In this document: one piece after another, positions 51,533 through 63,766 of the stretch
Layout of the letters: each line of letters begins with the position of its first letter
Numbering within the stretch: position 1 is the stretch's first letter
Assembly (NCBI GenBank): GCA_010405405.1
Contig: MU004234.1
Location: forward strand, 540,993 to 604,992
Source of the DNA: Microthyrium microscopicum
Lineage: Eukaryota; Ascomycota; Dothideomycetes; Microthyriales; Microthyriaceae
DNA length: 64,000 nucleotides
Direction of reading: 5' to 3'
Program-made: the position numbers and the translations under genes
Notes under the pieces: model-generated
What the model was told of the DNA's origin: nothing
The model's input: only the letters and a program-made list of their open reading frames with translations
Databases searched by the model: none

Positions 51533-54512
51533 TTTTGCTGTTCGAAAGTTTGCGACGTATATGGTGGTGTATGAGGCCGGCGATATTGGTGGGGACGCCG
51601 ATCTATTTAGGGAAGGCTGAGGGCAAGGCTGAATGTATGACCAGATCAAGTTGTATGCGCAATGAACAGTCGTAATGTTCAACACAAGTATTGACTTGGA
51701 AGTGTTGAAGAGGATGTAGTTGTTGAGTGTGTATGATAAAGAGAAAGTAACAATTTGGGAGGGAGGGTAGGCGAGATATAAGGTGTGAAGAGTAGGCGAA
51801 GAATGAATCCAACAGAGTGGACCGGGGGCAGTCAAGTTGGTGTGGCAGAGGGAGGCTTTGACAGGCCTCTTGGGACAGGCAAACAAGTCTAGCGCAGCTG
51901 GTGCCTGTTTCTGAAGCAGAACTGGTGTGTGAGAACCGCCTGTTACCTGTTACTTGGCCTCCCAAAGTCCCTTGAGATCCATCGAGGTCTGGTGGAGGCA
52001 CTGCTGACTGCTTGCCAGAAGTCTAGTGCGACTGGCGTCTAAACTCTATCGACTTTTTGTCTTGAGAGAGGTCACCGCCCCTGCACCTCTGACAGGCCTT
52101 TTCGCCGGTGTTGAATGACGAACTCATTTGCGCATCCATAACGACCTTCACCGCGGCCTTGTACATGGAGTTTGCTTGGTGATCGCTCTGGGCGCGCGCC
52201 CTTACTGCTCATCATTGCTGCCGAGTCCCGTAGCTTTCACCTTGATATCCGACTGATATTGTGGAGGCAGTGAATCATCAATGCCTACAGTACCGTACTG
52301 TAGCCCCGGTCGTCGTGAATTGCTCCTTGGACATTTCTGGAAATATCCTAGAATGCAGAGATGACTGGTGGGTGGCCTGAAGTGGCGTCTTGCTCAACCG
52401 AGGAGTTTTCGCAGTCTGCTTGTCTGTAATCGCGCCCTTCAAAGGCACCACTAACCGTTGCTGCTCTAACAGCTCTGGACCTGTGTGTCACTTCATTTGG
52501 GCGCGAGATGCAGCTGCAGTCGTGACTGGACCGCCGTCATTCAATGCTCTCCGCGAGCCCTGAAGCGTGGTTGAGACTTTGAATTGCATCTCGTATCTAA
52601 CCCCTTTTTGACCTGCCAAGTCTCAACCACGAACTGCACCGCCTCACCCTCAATCCTTCTGTTCAGGCTGTGCCTTGCTTCCCGCTCCCAGTCGGACACC
52701 ATTGAGTAGACCAGGAAATTAATTGAACTGCGGCCATGCCTCAATTGTTTCCGATTGCTGTGTAGCGCTTACTGCAACCCGCGCTCTCAGGGGCGATGTA
52801 GTCCCGCAGGAACCAAGCTCAACCCTCGCGCGCCCTGTCCTATCACCAACAATCGCGGCGAGGATTCATTCATGCAGATGCGACTCACCTCGCGATTGTT
52901 GGTGGATGAACCGACTAACAATTCCAATCAAGCAAAACGCACCTGCGTCCAACATGCCGCGTCTGCTGGAACTTTCGCGTGAACAAGAACGCGTAACGCA
53001 GACAACACCCCCTTTCATCCCTTGAAGATTATTTTTGGATACAATGTTTGATAGCAAACGTCCAGACCGTACTCCACCAACAGAGACCAACTTCCACCAG
53101 ATTCGAGGACGTTCGTCATGTAACCAAGGGTCGAGTCTTGGAAGCTGAGTACCTCATCCCTCGAACAGCTTCTGCGCGCTTCTTTTCGTACGCCCTGCGG
53201 GACGGCTAGCTGCCTCTGCATCGTGATCATGCAAAGCGCCTGAGACACAGTCTATCAAACCCCCAACCAGTGTCCATCTTCTTGATTCCCTGGGTTGAGT
53301 TTCTGGCGCACCTTGATTGTTCTTCCCAAAGGGTGCGAGTACTTTCGATACCGAGTGCCGGTCGTAAAGACAACTCTAGTTTGACCGAGTCCCTCGCTCG
53401 CTACAAGTTCTCTCTTCTTCACCGGGAACCAAAGCAAATAACCTTTTGGCCGGAGATGATCATGCGAAGATCTTAAGGTTACAACCTTATCGCTGCCATT
53501 GCGCACTGCGCATTCCACAGGTGAGTATATCCGAGTTGCAAATGTCAAATCAAATCTCCTTGCATTCCATCCTCAGACAAGCATCATGGTCCCTCGCTTC
53601 CCGGGCCGAACGAATACCAGCAGGGAATCAGCACCCTCCCGACCAATCTATACACACCTTTAAGCTTCAACATTGGACCAAGACCCATGTAACTCATCAT
53701 CCAGCATAGTCACACGGACCAACCAGCCTATAAATTAGGTTTGGGATAACTTCCGCCCAAGCCTAACCTCCAAGATGGCAGTACCAGGACTTGATTGTAC
53801 AAAGCCTATTTCTCAAGGCAACTGACTTAAAGGATCATCGGATATAGTATCCAAAATCAGTATATCGCAGTTGCCTGCTAGTTCATGCGCCACGGAACAA
53901 GTAATCATAGCCATAGTCGCCATGACTGAGAGGTATAATGACTGCAAACGTCGTTGTGTAACTTCTGTTCTAGGCAGTTAAATTATGACTACACAAACCT
54001 CTACCGCGAAGGTGGGATTTACTAGTATCTCTCGAACCTGCAGAATTACAGGCTGCAGCTTAGGGTGGGTTCAGCTGAGATGGTTTGCTGCATGAACCTA
54101 GTTGATATGCGGCGGGCCGAGTGCATCTTGTCTGCCTTGACTCACCTGGGGGCCAATATTGTTGTGACTGGATGGTGGGGCAATGGGACTTTTGGAAAGT
54201 CATTGGGATAGGAGAATTGTTCATTGTCGATTGATGGAGCATTGTGTGGGTATTTTTGTGAGGTTGATGGATTGAAAATTTTGGCTGTGATTTGGCTGGA
54301 AGGGGGTCAGCAAAGAATGCTTTTGGTGGACTGGCTCTTTTGATCTTATTGTCTGCATACTTCATGAACGAACAAGTCAGTCTGCATCTCCTGCACAGGC
54401 GCGTTGGTGAAATTCATCGAGGTAGCAGAGGAGCGCGCTGGTCATTTGAAAAGATGATCAACTTCTGCATTGCCCAACTCCTCGAACTCCTTACAGAATA
54501 ATACGAAGCCTA
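51533..54512. other. 3-kb interval without a supported gene
   Basis: The longest gene-free stretch of the window. Frames up to about 100 codons occur on both strands (for example 52723-53025 +) but none carries a domain or consistent splice signals. It contains a perfect 14-bp inverted repeat at 52566-52631. The bases nearest 51533 probably hold the leader and promoter of the CxxC-protein gene. Confidence 0.5.
52566..52631. repeat. Perfect 14-bp inverted repeat with 38-base spacer
   Basis: CGTGGTTGAGACTT at 52566-52579 and its exact reverse complement at 52618-52631. Pairing does not extend further on either side. Confidence 0.85.
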
Positions 54513-55789
54513 CTACACATCGCTAACCGCCGAAGTAGTTGGAAATCTCATGAGTCCACCAGATACATACGGACTATCAATATCAATATCAATATCAGCA
54601 CTCTCCTCGCTATCCCTCTGCTCCTCTCTCGCCATCTTTGCCCGCTCCGGATGCTCGATCTCTTCCGTGACAGTCGTCGTCACCACATGATCCGTTTTCG
54701 ACGTCGTGGTATGCTGAATTGTATCACCCATCTTCTCCTTCTCCTTCTCACTGAGTAGGAGTGTCCCGCCCACCACACTTAGCTTACGCATAGCCGTGAC
54801 CGTCGTCGCGAAGCAGCGTGCAAAGAGCGGACGCAGCGTGGCCAGCGAGGCAACGACGATGCCAACGCCAGGTTCGATGGTCGACCAGATGGCCAGGTAT
54901 TTTGTGTTGATGAAAAAGTCCTCCTGTGGATGCATAACAGACTTGACGTAGAATATCCGCACGAGGGAGGCCACGCTGCCACTGAGAAATACTAATGTCA
55001 ACTCTGTACTAGAAATTGAGGATGAGTACTTACATTGCCGCAAGGGATATCAGACCGACGGAAGCCCACTTGACGCGCAAAGGTAAGGTAGACTTGTTGA
55101 TGAAGATGATAGGTACCAGAGAGCAAATCCAATCCGTAACACTGTTGAGAATAGCGTGCGTATAGTTCATGAAAAGAGCTGCCTTGCCATTAGAGCATTT
55201 GCCTGCCATCATAAGGACGAGGACCTTAATGATGTTGGTAGCGCGACATTGGAAGATGACGAAGAAGAAATAGGCCATGGAAAATCCAATATAAGTAACG
55301 AGGACAGTGTAAATGATGGCACGTTGCCAGGCTTCCACGACGAGTTTCAGGAAGAATAGCGCCAGAGCGAGTTTGAGAAAGATCATGGTCATTATATAAA
55401 GACACTCGCTAACGCGAATGAGCTAGGTTACTCGTCAGTTCTAATTAGTTGTAGGTGGTGAAGCAGACTTACGTGAACTACTCTCTTCATGTCGGAAAGT
55501 GTTTCGACCATTTGTAATGCCCACGCATGACCGGCGATATCGTAGATGGCTACAAGGACAGCACAGTAGCAAGTAAAGAGCCCCTATCATGTCAATAAGT
55601 CCTGAATGAACCTTTTCAGAAGCTAGAGATAATAGCTACCAATGTCGCGATCATCACTCCATCATCAAGGGTGAACTGTTTGATTCGGAGTCTCGTGTAG
55701 CAACGAGCACACACGGCGATCCATGTCAAGATGATAAAGACAATCGACGTGTGCTGCAAAGCAGCAGTATCAAATGTCTGGTGGGGCAT
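54513..55789 (-). CDS. Rhodopsin-like (SAT4/Pth11-type) seven-transmembrane fungal protein
   Basis: Minus-strand exons are 55789-55640, 55583-55473, 55422-55034 and 54981-54513, giving 372 aa; all introns are GT-AG and the frame is kept. Helices include TSIVFIILTWIAVCAR, a GLFTCYCAVLVAIYDI segment, MTMIFLKLALALFFLKLVVE, AIIYTVLVTYIGFSMAYFFF, AILNSVTDWICSLVPIIFI and WASVGLISLAAIGSVASLVR. RCYTRLRIKQFTLDDGVM after helix 1 (R-x5-R...DD) and CRATNI in the loop are typical of this family. The C-terminal tail is hydrophilic with acidic DIDIDID. Relatives include candidate host-surface receptors, but ligand and pathway are unknown. Confidence 0.88.
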
Positions 55790-56566
55790 CGGAGGAAGAG
55801 AATTTTCTCTTCATGTCTAATTACATCAAGAACATGCGTCCGCGCGACTCGGCATTTTCTTGGATCTAGGGGAGGGATTGTTTGTATTTCATACTTTTCT
55901 GTGCTGCCAAATTTCGAACATGATCAGCTTCGATATTGCTGTGACTGTAGCTACTCCATTCATTCGACAAGTATAATGTATACTGAGGAACGCTATTGCT
56001 CGAAATGGCTGTATGAATGAGCTCAATTGTGGCATTGCTGGGGAGATCGAGATAAGTCTTTGGAAATCGCTGGCTCGAATGTCCAGCTCCTCATTTTAGC
56101 CCTGTGGCGATTTGGTTAACGTTACTCAATCATACCATGTGCTCGCACTATTTGGAAGGTTGGATATGCTTCTCCTGCAATGTGAAGCACTGTCAAAGCA
56201 CAAACAGCTGGTGTCATACCAACAGGAAGCAATCAGCGTTTGTTGAACTTTATCTCCCAAAGCGTGATAAATTCTCTTGTTGGATTTATTACGACGTTGG
56301 GTATAGAGGCTGTCAAGGATGGTGAGCTGGATGATAGTCGGCGATGTTGTTCTTGCTAGCAGTACCGCGTTTTGCCAATGTCTAGTCTGGAATACGTTTA
56401 GCGTAAGGGGAAATGTGCAATCCTTAAAGCCCGGTGGCGAGGTTTCCAAAAGTTTAAGATGACTTGACTTGTTTTCACTGACATTTGATACCAATGTGGA
56501 TATACGTCATTTCATATTCGGGGGTATCATGTGAAGAATATACAACAGCTTCGCCTCAATGCCATC
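55790..56566. other. Intergenic interval
   Basis: 777 bases with the promoter of the 7TM gene and the 3' end of ENP2. Small frames near 55751-56020 and 56126-56494 have no domain. Confidence 0.5.
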
Positions 56567-58783
56567 TCACATTCCTCGAAAGACATTTCCACTTGCACTT
56601 CTTCGATCTTTCTTGCTCTTAGATGTTGTCGGATTGCTCTCTGCAGATTCTTGGTGCTGTTGCTGCTTTTCACTTTGCCTTGGAGTGAAGGATATCTGTC
56701 GTTCACCAACCACAGTCTTGTTGACCACCTTGGACGGGCGAGACTTGTCCGAATGTTTTGATAATCTAGAGCCAAAGGATTGGTTCTTCAAGTTGTTAAC
56801 TGGCCGAGCTCCAGTTTTTGATATTCTCATGGCGGGCGTGGATATGCTCTTTTCGAAAGGTTTTTGAGCCGCGCCCGTCTTGTTGTAATGACTCTTTAGT
56901 TCGGCTTCAGACGATCCATCCGAATCACCCTCGGAGTCGCCTTCATCTTCAGAGTCTGACGCGCCATTCATCTTATCGATCATCTCTTCATCCACAGCGG
57001 TCAAGCCTTTGGGCAAATTGGCCGGAGCATCGACCTTTGTGCTTGGATTCCGCATGAAGAACTCCTTTGAGTTTTCATCAATCTCAAAAGCCTCGTCCTG
57101 GAACAAAGCAGCAAAACGAGGATCTGTGAGAAGATTTTTCCGTGGTTTCTTCTCTTCCGTTTGTTCTGGTTGTGTGGGCTCTTCAACGTCCACTTCCATA
57201 TCGTCCTCTTCATCTCCACCCTTGGCAAGCACTCGTTGTGCTTTCTTGCGATCGTGCTTCTCTTCTCTGTCCAAAATACGCTCGGCAAGCTTCCGATTAA
57301 GCTTGACTTGAGACTTCTTGCGACCTCTGATACGACTTTCGCGTTCCTTTTCAATCTTGGCTTTAACACTTTTTGATCGCTGCTCCTCCCACAGATTCGG
57401 ATTCGATATCATACTAGCTTCTTCATATAGTTTCTGCGAAACAAAGAATCCGTGCATATATGGACGTAGCAGGCTTGTACGTCCTACAAGATGATCGATG
57501 TTAAGTTGTTGAAGTTGAGGGGTCGTGAGGAATTTATAATTGTCGTAGATCTCTCCGCCGCCCCGTACTCCGTAAGCGTTTGGATCATTAGCATCTTCGG
57601 CCATTTCCTCAACAATATTGTCCAGGAATGAGCACCATTTGGGGGCCGGACCGAGTTGAGGGATGAAAAACGCATGCTGTTGACGACCTTCATTGGCTGT
57701 AAGTAGCATACCAGTGTCAGGGCACCACTCGACATGGTTTAAGTCGACAGCGGGTTCTACTGAAGTCCAGTTCTCGCTAGTCTCACGATCCCAGATCTTG
57801 ATCATGTGTCTGTCAGCAGACAAGATCTTGTTCTCCACAGTGCGCGCTCGACTTTTACTTGACGACTCGAGGAATATGAGGTTTCTGATTGGGAAACCAT
57901 ATCCTTGGTCCTTTTTGCGTAACGGTATTGGAGATCGCAGGTCGTAAAGATATGTCATTCCAGAGGAATCGCCAGCAGCAAATATGAGTCCGTTTTGTTG
58001 GAACTGTAATGCAGTGACTTGGGGTGTAGAGTTGTCGGCGATGGAAGACGGCACTGCGAGTATGCCAGGCCGGCTGTTTGAACGAGAATCCCAGAATTCA
58101 ACTGTGCCGATAGAAGTTCCAAAGGCCATGAGATTATGCGAATGCTCGGCAACAGCGGCACAATTTACAGCTCCAGTATTTATGCCGCCTTGCAAAGCTC
58201 CTCCTCCAGGTGTAAGCATATCATCTCCTCCAACATCAATCTCGTATGGTTTCATGAATCTTCCCAGCTCTAGATTTAGCCGATACACTTCTCCATTGCC
58301 ATTCTCATTGACACCAACAGCCGGCACAAGAGTCTCCGCATCTCGCCGATTGTACACAATGTCGCGGCCATAGCGCGGTATACGTAGTTTGTGGTGGCAT
58401 CCACCAGGTGTATGGAATTCGATATAACGATCGGTTTGGAGATGTATTGACTTGGAGTAGTCCTGCGAGAGAAGGACGAATTTGAGGTTGAGAGCATCGG
58501 TATGGCGCGCATAGGAGAGGGCGAGATTGGGGAGGTAGTGAGCGCGGATCTGAGGCTTGTATGTGCCAGTGCTTAGGACCCAGTTGCCATCTTCGCTTAC
58601 TCGGACACAACTACTTGCTCCGGGAAACTCGAAATCTTGGAGGAGCTCGACTCGATTAGCAAACTCTGGATCGCTTTTCAAACTGCGTTTGCGTTTCCGT
58701 ATAAGCCAGTCGGGGAGCTCGCGGGAGGTAGAAGAGCCTGATATGGTGTAGACTGGCACACCGGTATGCGTTGTGACATTCAT
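56567..58783 (-). CDS. ENP2: Ribosome biogenesis protein ENP2 (NOL10)
   Basis: Single exon, 738 aa from the ATG at 58783 (MNVTTHTGVPVYTISG). The start matches the family: ELPDWLIRKRKRSLKSDPEF, then RVELLQDFEFPGASSCVRVS. A WD40 propeller follows to about 400 (PQIRAHYLPNLALSYARH, GTVEFWDSRSNSRPG, ILSADRHMIKIWDRE). The NUC153 region covers DPRFAALFQDEAFEIDENSK. The C-terminus is acidic then basic and ends KSKKDRRSASGNVFRGM, a nuclear signal. ENP2 is a nucleolar component of the small-subunit processome needed for 18S rRNA maturation. Confidence 0.95.
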   Translation of the reverse strand: MNVTTHTGVPVYTISGSSTSRELPDWLIRKRKRSLKSDPEFANRVELLQDFEFPGASSCVRVSEDGNWVLSTGTYKPQIRAHYLPNLALSYARHTDALNLKFVLLSQDYSKSIHLQTDRYIEFHTPGGCHHKLRIPRYGRDIVYNRRDAETLVPAVGVNENGNGEVYRLNLELGRFMKPYEIDVGGDDMLTPGGGALQGGINTGAVNCAAVAEHSHNLMAFGTSIGTVEFWDSRSNSRPGILAVPSSIADNSTPQVTALQFQQNGLIFAAGDSSGMTYLYDLRSPIPLRKKDQGYGFPIRNLIFLESSSKSRARTVENKILSADRHMIKIWDRETSENWTSVEPAVDLNHVEWCPDTGMLLTANEGRQQHAFFIPQLGPAPKWCSFLDNIVEEMAEDANDPNAYGVRGGGEIYDNYKFLTTPQLQQLNIDHLVGRTSLLRPYMHGFFVSQKLYEEASMISNPNLWEEQRSKSVKAKIEKERESRIRGRKKSQVKLNRKLAERILDREEKHDRKKAQRVLAKGGDEEDDMEVDVEEPTQPEQTEEKKPRKNLLTDPRFAALFQDEAFEIDENSKEFFMRNPSTKVDAPANLPKGLTAVDEEMIDKMNGASDSEDEGDSEGDSDGSSEAELKSHYNKTGAAQKPFEKSISTPAMRISKTGARPVNNLKNQSFGSRLSKHSDKSRPSKVVNKTVVGERQISFTPRQSEKQQQHQESAESNPTTSKSKKDRRSASGNVFRGM

Positions 58784-59175
58784 TTTTGCGACAACTAACA
58801 CCGGGTGGCAGTAGAAAAAGTTGAAGATATTTTTTTTGGAGTCGCAAAAATGACAGGCGGGGATGTGACACTAGTGCTTAGCTCGACATGGGTACCCTGG
58901 CAAAGAAGTCTTGGCATAGATCTGAAGTCTCCAAGCTTTCGTCTCTCAATTCTAAAGGCGAGCTTTTGACATCGTGCATCGGATGCGCTTCCGGCCAGCC
59001 TACTCGCCTCTTCTACACTCTCTATATACAACGCATACCATTCTGCCTATCCGGGGCTTGCGCAACCATTTCGGGCGTTTATGGGGCTGTCAATATGGTC
59101 ACTTCTTCTCGACGCGCGCTTCTACCATCTTAATGTCCCTTGACATTCGCCCGCTTGAAGCTTAGGCCAGCCGAT
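58784..59175. promoter_or_regulatory. Shared divergent promoter ENP2 / MED13
   Basis: Only 392 bases separate the two start codons, so both promoters must lie here. An 81-codon frame at 58888-59133 (+) would be an upstream ORF in the MED13 leader if transcription starts early enough. No TATA box is obvious. Confidence 0.6.
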
Positions 59176-62100
59176 ATGGAATTTATGAGAACTTGCGGTA
59201 CAGGAATACAGGTGCTGGTACGTTTAGAATATCCCTGATGTCTAATAAGAGCTTTACTGATTACGTTTAGGCAGGATGGACGACCCTCTCATATCACTTG
59301 TACGGCCTCGAAGATCACAAACCTGACAACAAGGATGTCGAAGGCAGTCCGGCAGATGAACTGGCGCTACTCGACCGGCTCATGGGAATAGAACACCTCG
59401 TCCGGAAGCGAAATTACATAGCGCAGGTAGATGTCGACAGCCGAACTGTATTCGTCTTTTGGTCAGCTACAGGACAAGGCGACTTTGCCGCAAAGCCTCC
59501 TAATCTTGGTCAACTTCCACCAGAGGAAACCCGGAATGTCGAGCGCATTGCTGACGGAACTTTTAATGCGGTAGACCTCGCATCATCAAACACTCTTCGC
59601 CGAGTTGCAACAAGTACGCCTAGCTTCGCTGCAGGACTTCAAACATTACTTCGACCAAGCGAGATCTATGCCAGGTTTTTAGCAGCGCTAAGCAGTACTA
59701 TTGCCTACCGTATTGCTCGGCATTCTCTTTTTCTTCCACTGTCAGACAAGCTCTTTGTCCCCAGATCAAACCAGTCCTCCGCAGGTTTGCTTGGACATGC
59801 CTTGAAACCGTTGAAGGCACTACAAATATCAATAAATCTCAGCGGATCTGGACTTTTGGCCATTTCGACGTCCCCAGAATCTACCGTGGCAGTATACAGA
59901 CCGAACGGGCCAAAATATCCAGCCCACAGCCTAGTCCTAATGGCCCCTATTTGGAGAGTTGCTGTGTGCCTGGACCACGCAGATGACAGCTTCAGTTCAC
60001 CGCCAGTCATATTATGGCGACAATTGGTTATCTTGTGGCTTGAACGCCGCGGGATCTCAATTGAGAATGGAGAGCACCAACAAAGCTGGATTGGTCTGAG
60101 GCTAACCACTGTCAAGCTCAAGGCAAATCAGGACAAAGTGTTTTTTTGGCCTACGTCTCTTTGCTTCGGTTTTAATGGGCCAACCGAGTATCCAGATCAT
60201 GAGTTTGCTACTACTTTGTTGTCTGAGCTACCTGGATCCGATAACCTTGGCCGTCCAAAGAGTGATAGCTTCAGTCCTCTAGAGTTTGCGGAAGTATGGG
60301 CCCAGGACGAAAGAGACAGAGCTAGTCGCATTGCGTCTAAAAGGCAGAAAAAGAATGAAGAAGCAATGGCCAAGACGATACAAATGGCATCACCAATTGC
60401 AAACAGACCCTTGGTCTACGGAGAAGGACTAGGCCTTAATGGTGTCTATCCCACCCCTCCTGATGGTCTTTCTACGCAACAGGGACAATCTTCTGCAGGG
60501 GCAGACCCAGTGGTTTATTCAACTGATCGGTCAATTAGTAACTTGCCTCGAGGCGTGAAGGATACAGCCATGGAGATTGATACAATTGGCCATGCTGACG
60601 ACATGCATGATGATTTATTCAATGACGAGATGGACGAAGATATGTTTGCAGAGACTGACATTGGTGATGGTGATTTCAATTTTTTTGACCAAGCTGATGA
60701 ATTTGATGACTCTCCAGCACCCAAACTGGAGCGTACAGTCTTAAGTAACCACGATCTCAACCTTGATTCGGCCCACGCTGGTGCCCAAGACGATACATTA
60801 TCTGACCGAAAACATGTTCTTTCGGAGATAACACTTCCACATGTAGGAAAGATAACCAACGAGATGAGTACCACCGGAAATATATCGACAATCGCCCTGG
60901 AGGTCGGTCCTACAACCCCAGATCCTCTTGATCCTGCAGAGGTGCTTAGGCGACTTTTTGCACTTGGAACAATGAGCGAAAGGAAATCACAAGTCTCCAG
61001 CGGTTTTGGACCACTCAAATTCAATACCGTCTTGACAGGGAATCAAGAGCAGTATAATAAATCTGGACCTTTTCATGTCAAGATGCCTACCGCAGTCCCA
61101 CAAAAACGCTCATCAGATGAACGACCGGAGGATCTGGATAGTCAGTTACCTGCCAAGCTGATAAAGAAGGCTCGCGAAAGTGGCCTCGTTACAACAGGAT
61201 TGTTTCCAAGTGGCAGAGTCGTCGGTGACGATGATGGAGAGTCAGATGATGGGACAGACGTAATATCTGATCTTCGGTCTGAATCCACTGGTGGCGATGC
61301 AATGTCTGTTGCATTTGAAACCCAGTCTCAGCAGCAACTGCAAGGACCAGAAAGCCGCACTGAAGAACAGCCATCGGAATCAAAGCAGGTGTGTGACTAC
61401 AGCCTCATGCCAACTTGTTGGACTAACCATCTGCCTTAGATGCTGAATTTTCGCGCTATCGTTCTACAACCTAGTTTCTCTTCAACCGTAGGCGTATCCA
61501 GATATCTGACCTCTAGTCTCCAGAAAGCTTGGTCACCTTGGACACTTAAAACAATTCCTCAGAAAAGTCATCTTAAGTTCGATCGAAATTTCATCACAGC
61601 TGCTCAGATAGTAGCAGAACAGCTTATATATACAACTCTCGGTATTTGCACCAACTTACCATATGGGCAAGGCTAATGATCATTAGATCGAGGACTCTGC
61701 TTTAGTAGTACGCCGAGACCAGATGACATGCTCGATCAAATGCAAACCTCGTCCATGCTTTCCAACTTCCAGCGAATGGTGAGAAAAGCATTAGGAGCAA
61801 GCCAAGTGTGTAGCCTAATGAAATATACTACACTTCAAGATACTCCACAGGAGCCTCCCCATGGAACGAAGCTCCCACCTCGCCCAGTCCTACCAAGGAC
61901 CCCGACTGGGACTAGAGGGGACACGGGGCTCCCAGGTAGGCCAGACACAGTTTGAAGATCGATCGATCATTAACGAGAGTAGGAGGCCCCACGAAACATG
62001 CGATTCCTTTCCTGAGGATTAGGAGAAGTGATTCTTTATGGGATATGCTACCACCATCCATCACCTTCTGGGATATACTTGGCTTGGCACCTATAAACGG

Positions 62101-63766
62101 GCCCAAGAATATTTCTTTCTACACCATCTATCCATTTAGCGCGACTCTGGAGAGCATCACAGACCGATTTATGCAGGAACTCGGACAATGTTATGAATCA
62201 TCAAAGTTAGGAGCTCATGCACCTGGACCACCAATTTTAGATCAGCCCAAAAGCTTCATTCCGTGGAGTCTGGGAGCGGAATCATCTTTGGCTGATATTG
62301 AGGAGTCCTTGAAAAAGCTTTGCAGTGTCATCGGCTCTAAGCTAGCACTGGTTGATCACGAAAGCAAGCCCATTCCACAATCAAGGCAACATATCAACAA
62401 GAACAACGTCGAGAGCTTCGTTATTTACGTTATCAATCCCTTTGAGGATATTGCTGCATTATCGGCTATATCATCAGCATTTGTGGCTCTATGTAACTCT
62501 TATCGGCTGGCGAAAACACCATCGTTCCGAACTCGTAAAGCCGATGTTGTCCTACAAATCGTACCAATGTCTGTCATGGCAAAGCTTGGACATTATGTCT
62601 TGCTTGACAGCGATAGACTTCGAAATCTAGCGCGGGAAGTCTATGATCGATGTCCAGTGGCTTCCTCTGAAGATGTCGGAGCACTGCCCATCTGTAGTGG
62701 GTCTTCAATTCAACTTACAGAGTCATTACCTCGCAAGATTGCTTTTGAGCTCACGGGAGACCCGCCATCGAACATCATGCACAATCCATCTCAATTTTAT
62801 CTTGGATATGCAAGAAGCGAAAGTGGAAACTGGGTGACGGCTGCGTTTACAGACAACGCTGGCCGGTATCAGGCAGTTGTCTCTTACTGCCTAACTGGAT
62901 CTCGGACCTTCTTGGATATCGCAAAAGAGCTATGGGAAACCTGTATAGACATAATGCGACATCGCAAAGTCAATTGGCGACTATGTATCTCCCGAGCCCA
63001 TGCTATGCCCCCAGAGGAATTGGAGGCATGGGCAAGTGTAGCAGCACCACAACAAGCTCTGCCTTTGATTGCTCTTCTATGCTCTGTCGACATCAATCCC
63101 CCAATTGCTCTCATCCCTTCTATCACACTGCCATCAACACCTCCGCCAAGCGGCGCAAGCCGTCCATACACTCAAACACCTATAGGAACCCCTATTACTC
63201 AACAAGTGGTATCACCAGATCCAGGTGCCAACACACCGACTGGCACACCTTCAGATAATGTAGCAGCTGAAGCATTGAACGATCCAGATTCACACTTGGT
63301 CGACACAACCGACGAAACATATAGTATAATAATCTCCCACCGACTCAACCTCCAAACACCCGGTACCCAAACATTCCATCAAGCACTTTCCAGTGCCTAC
63401 TTAATCCACGTGCCGCCCTCTCAACCCACAGTCAACCCATTCAATCATCAAGAAGTCCTTGACCCATCAACAGCACATTGCATTGCCGTCCACCTCCTCT
63501 TTGCCAACAACTCTGGCAAGGCTCCGGACAATGCCAACGCCGCTGTGGTCCTTAACAGTTCGTCCAATGTCCCTAAAGTCGCATCCGATAACATCATGCG
63601 CGAAATCCTCGGCCCCTTCCGCAATCTTGCACTGCTCGCAAAAGTCAGAGGCCTCAAGGACGGCAAAGGAGGTATAATCCCCTGGCACATCCTTGCGGCA
63701 CTCAAAGGCGTCGAAGGCCTGGATGCAGTATATGGAATGGAGAGATGGACACCCAGCGGTACATAA
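59176..63766 (+). CDS. MED13: Mediator subunit 13 (SSN2/SRB9), CDK8 kinase module
   Basis: Exons 59176-59217, 59271-61388, 61440-61641, 61687-61935 and 61983-63766 give 1464 aa. The short introns at 61642-61686 and 61936-61982 remove in-frame stops and have branch points GCTAATGA and ATTAAC. The N-terminal domain (AGWTTLSYHLYG, then YIAQVDVDSRTVFVFW) matches fungal Med13. An acidic stretch around HDDLFNDEMDEDMFAETD follows. The C-terminal half shows ITFWDILGLAPINGPKNISF, VIYVINPFEDIAALSAISSA and VNWRLCISRAHAMPPEELEA, hallmarks of the Med13 C-terminal and MID/PIWI-like fold. Med13 tethers the CDK8 module to core Mediator in the nucleus. Confidence 0.94.

Noticed and set aside
51533-51886. N-terminal extension of the CxxC protein (118 aa)
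   Set aside because: The extension has no conserved features, resembles leader sequence and the ATG at 51532 starts a typical Ser-rich N-terminus.
54030-54062. GGTTCGA-like segment on the minus strand
   Set aside because: No cloverleaf, A-box or paired acceptor arm can be drawn around it.
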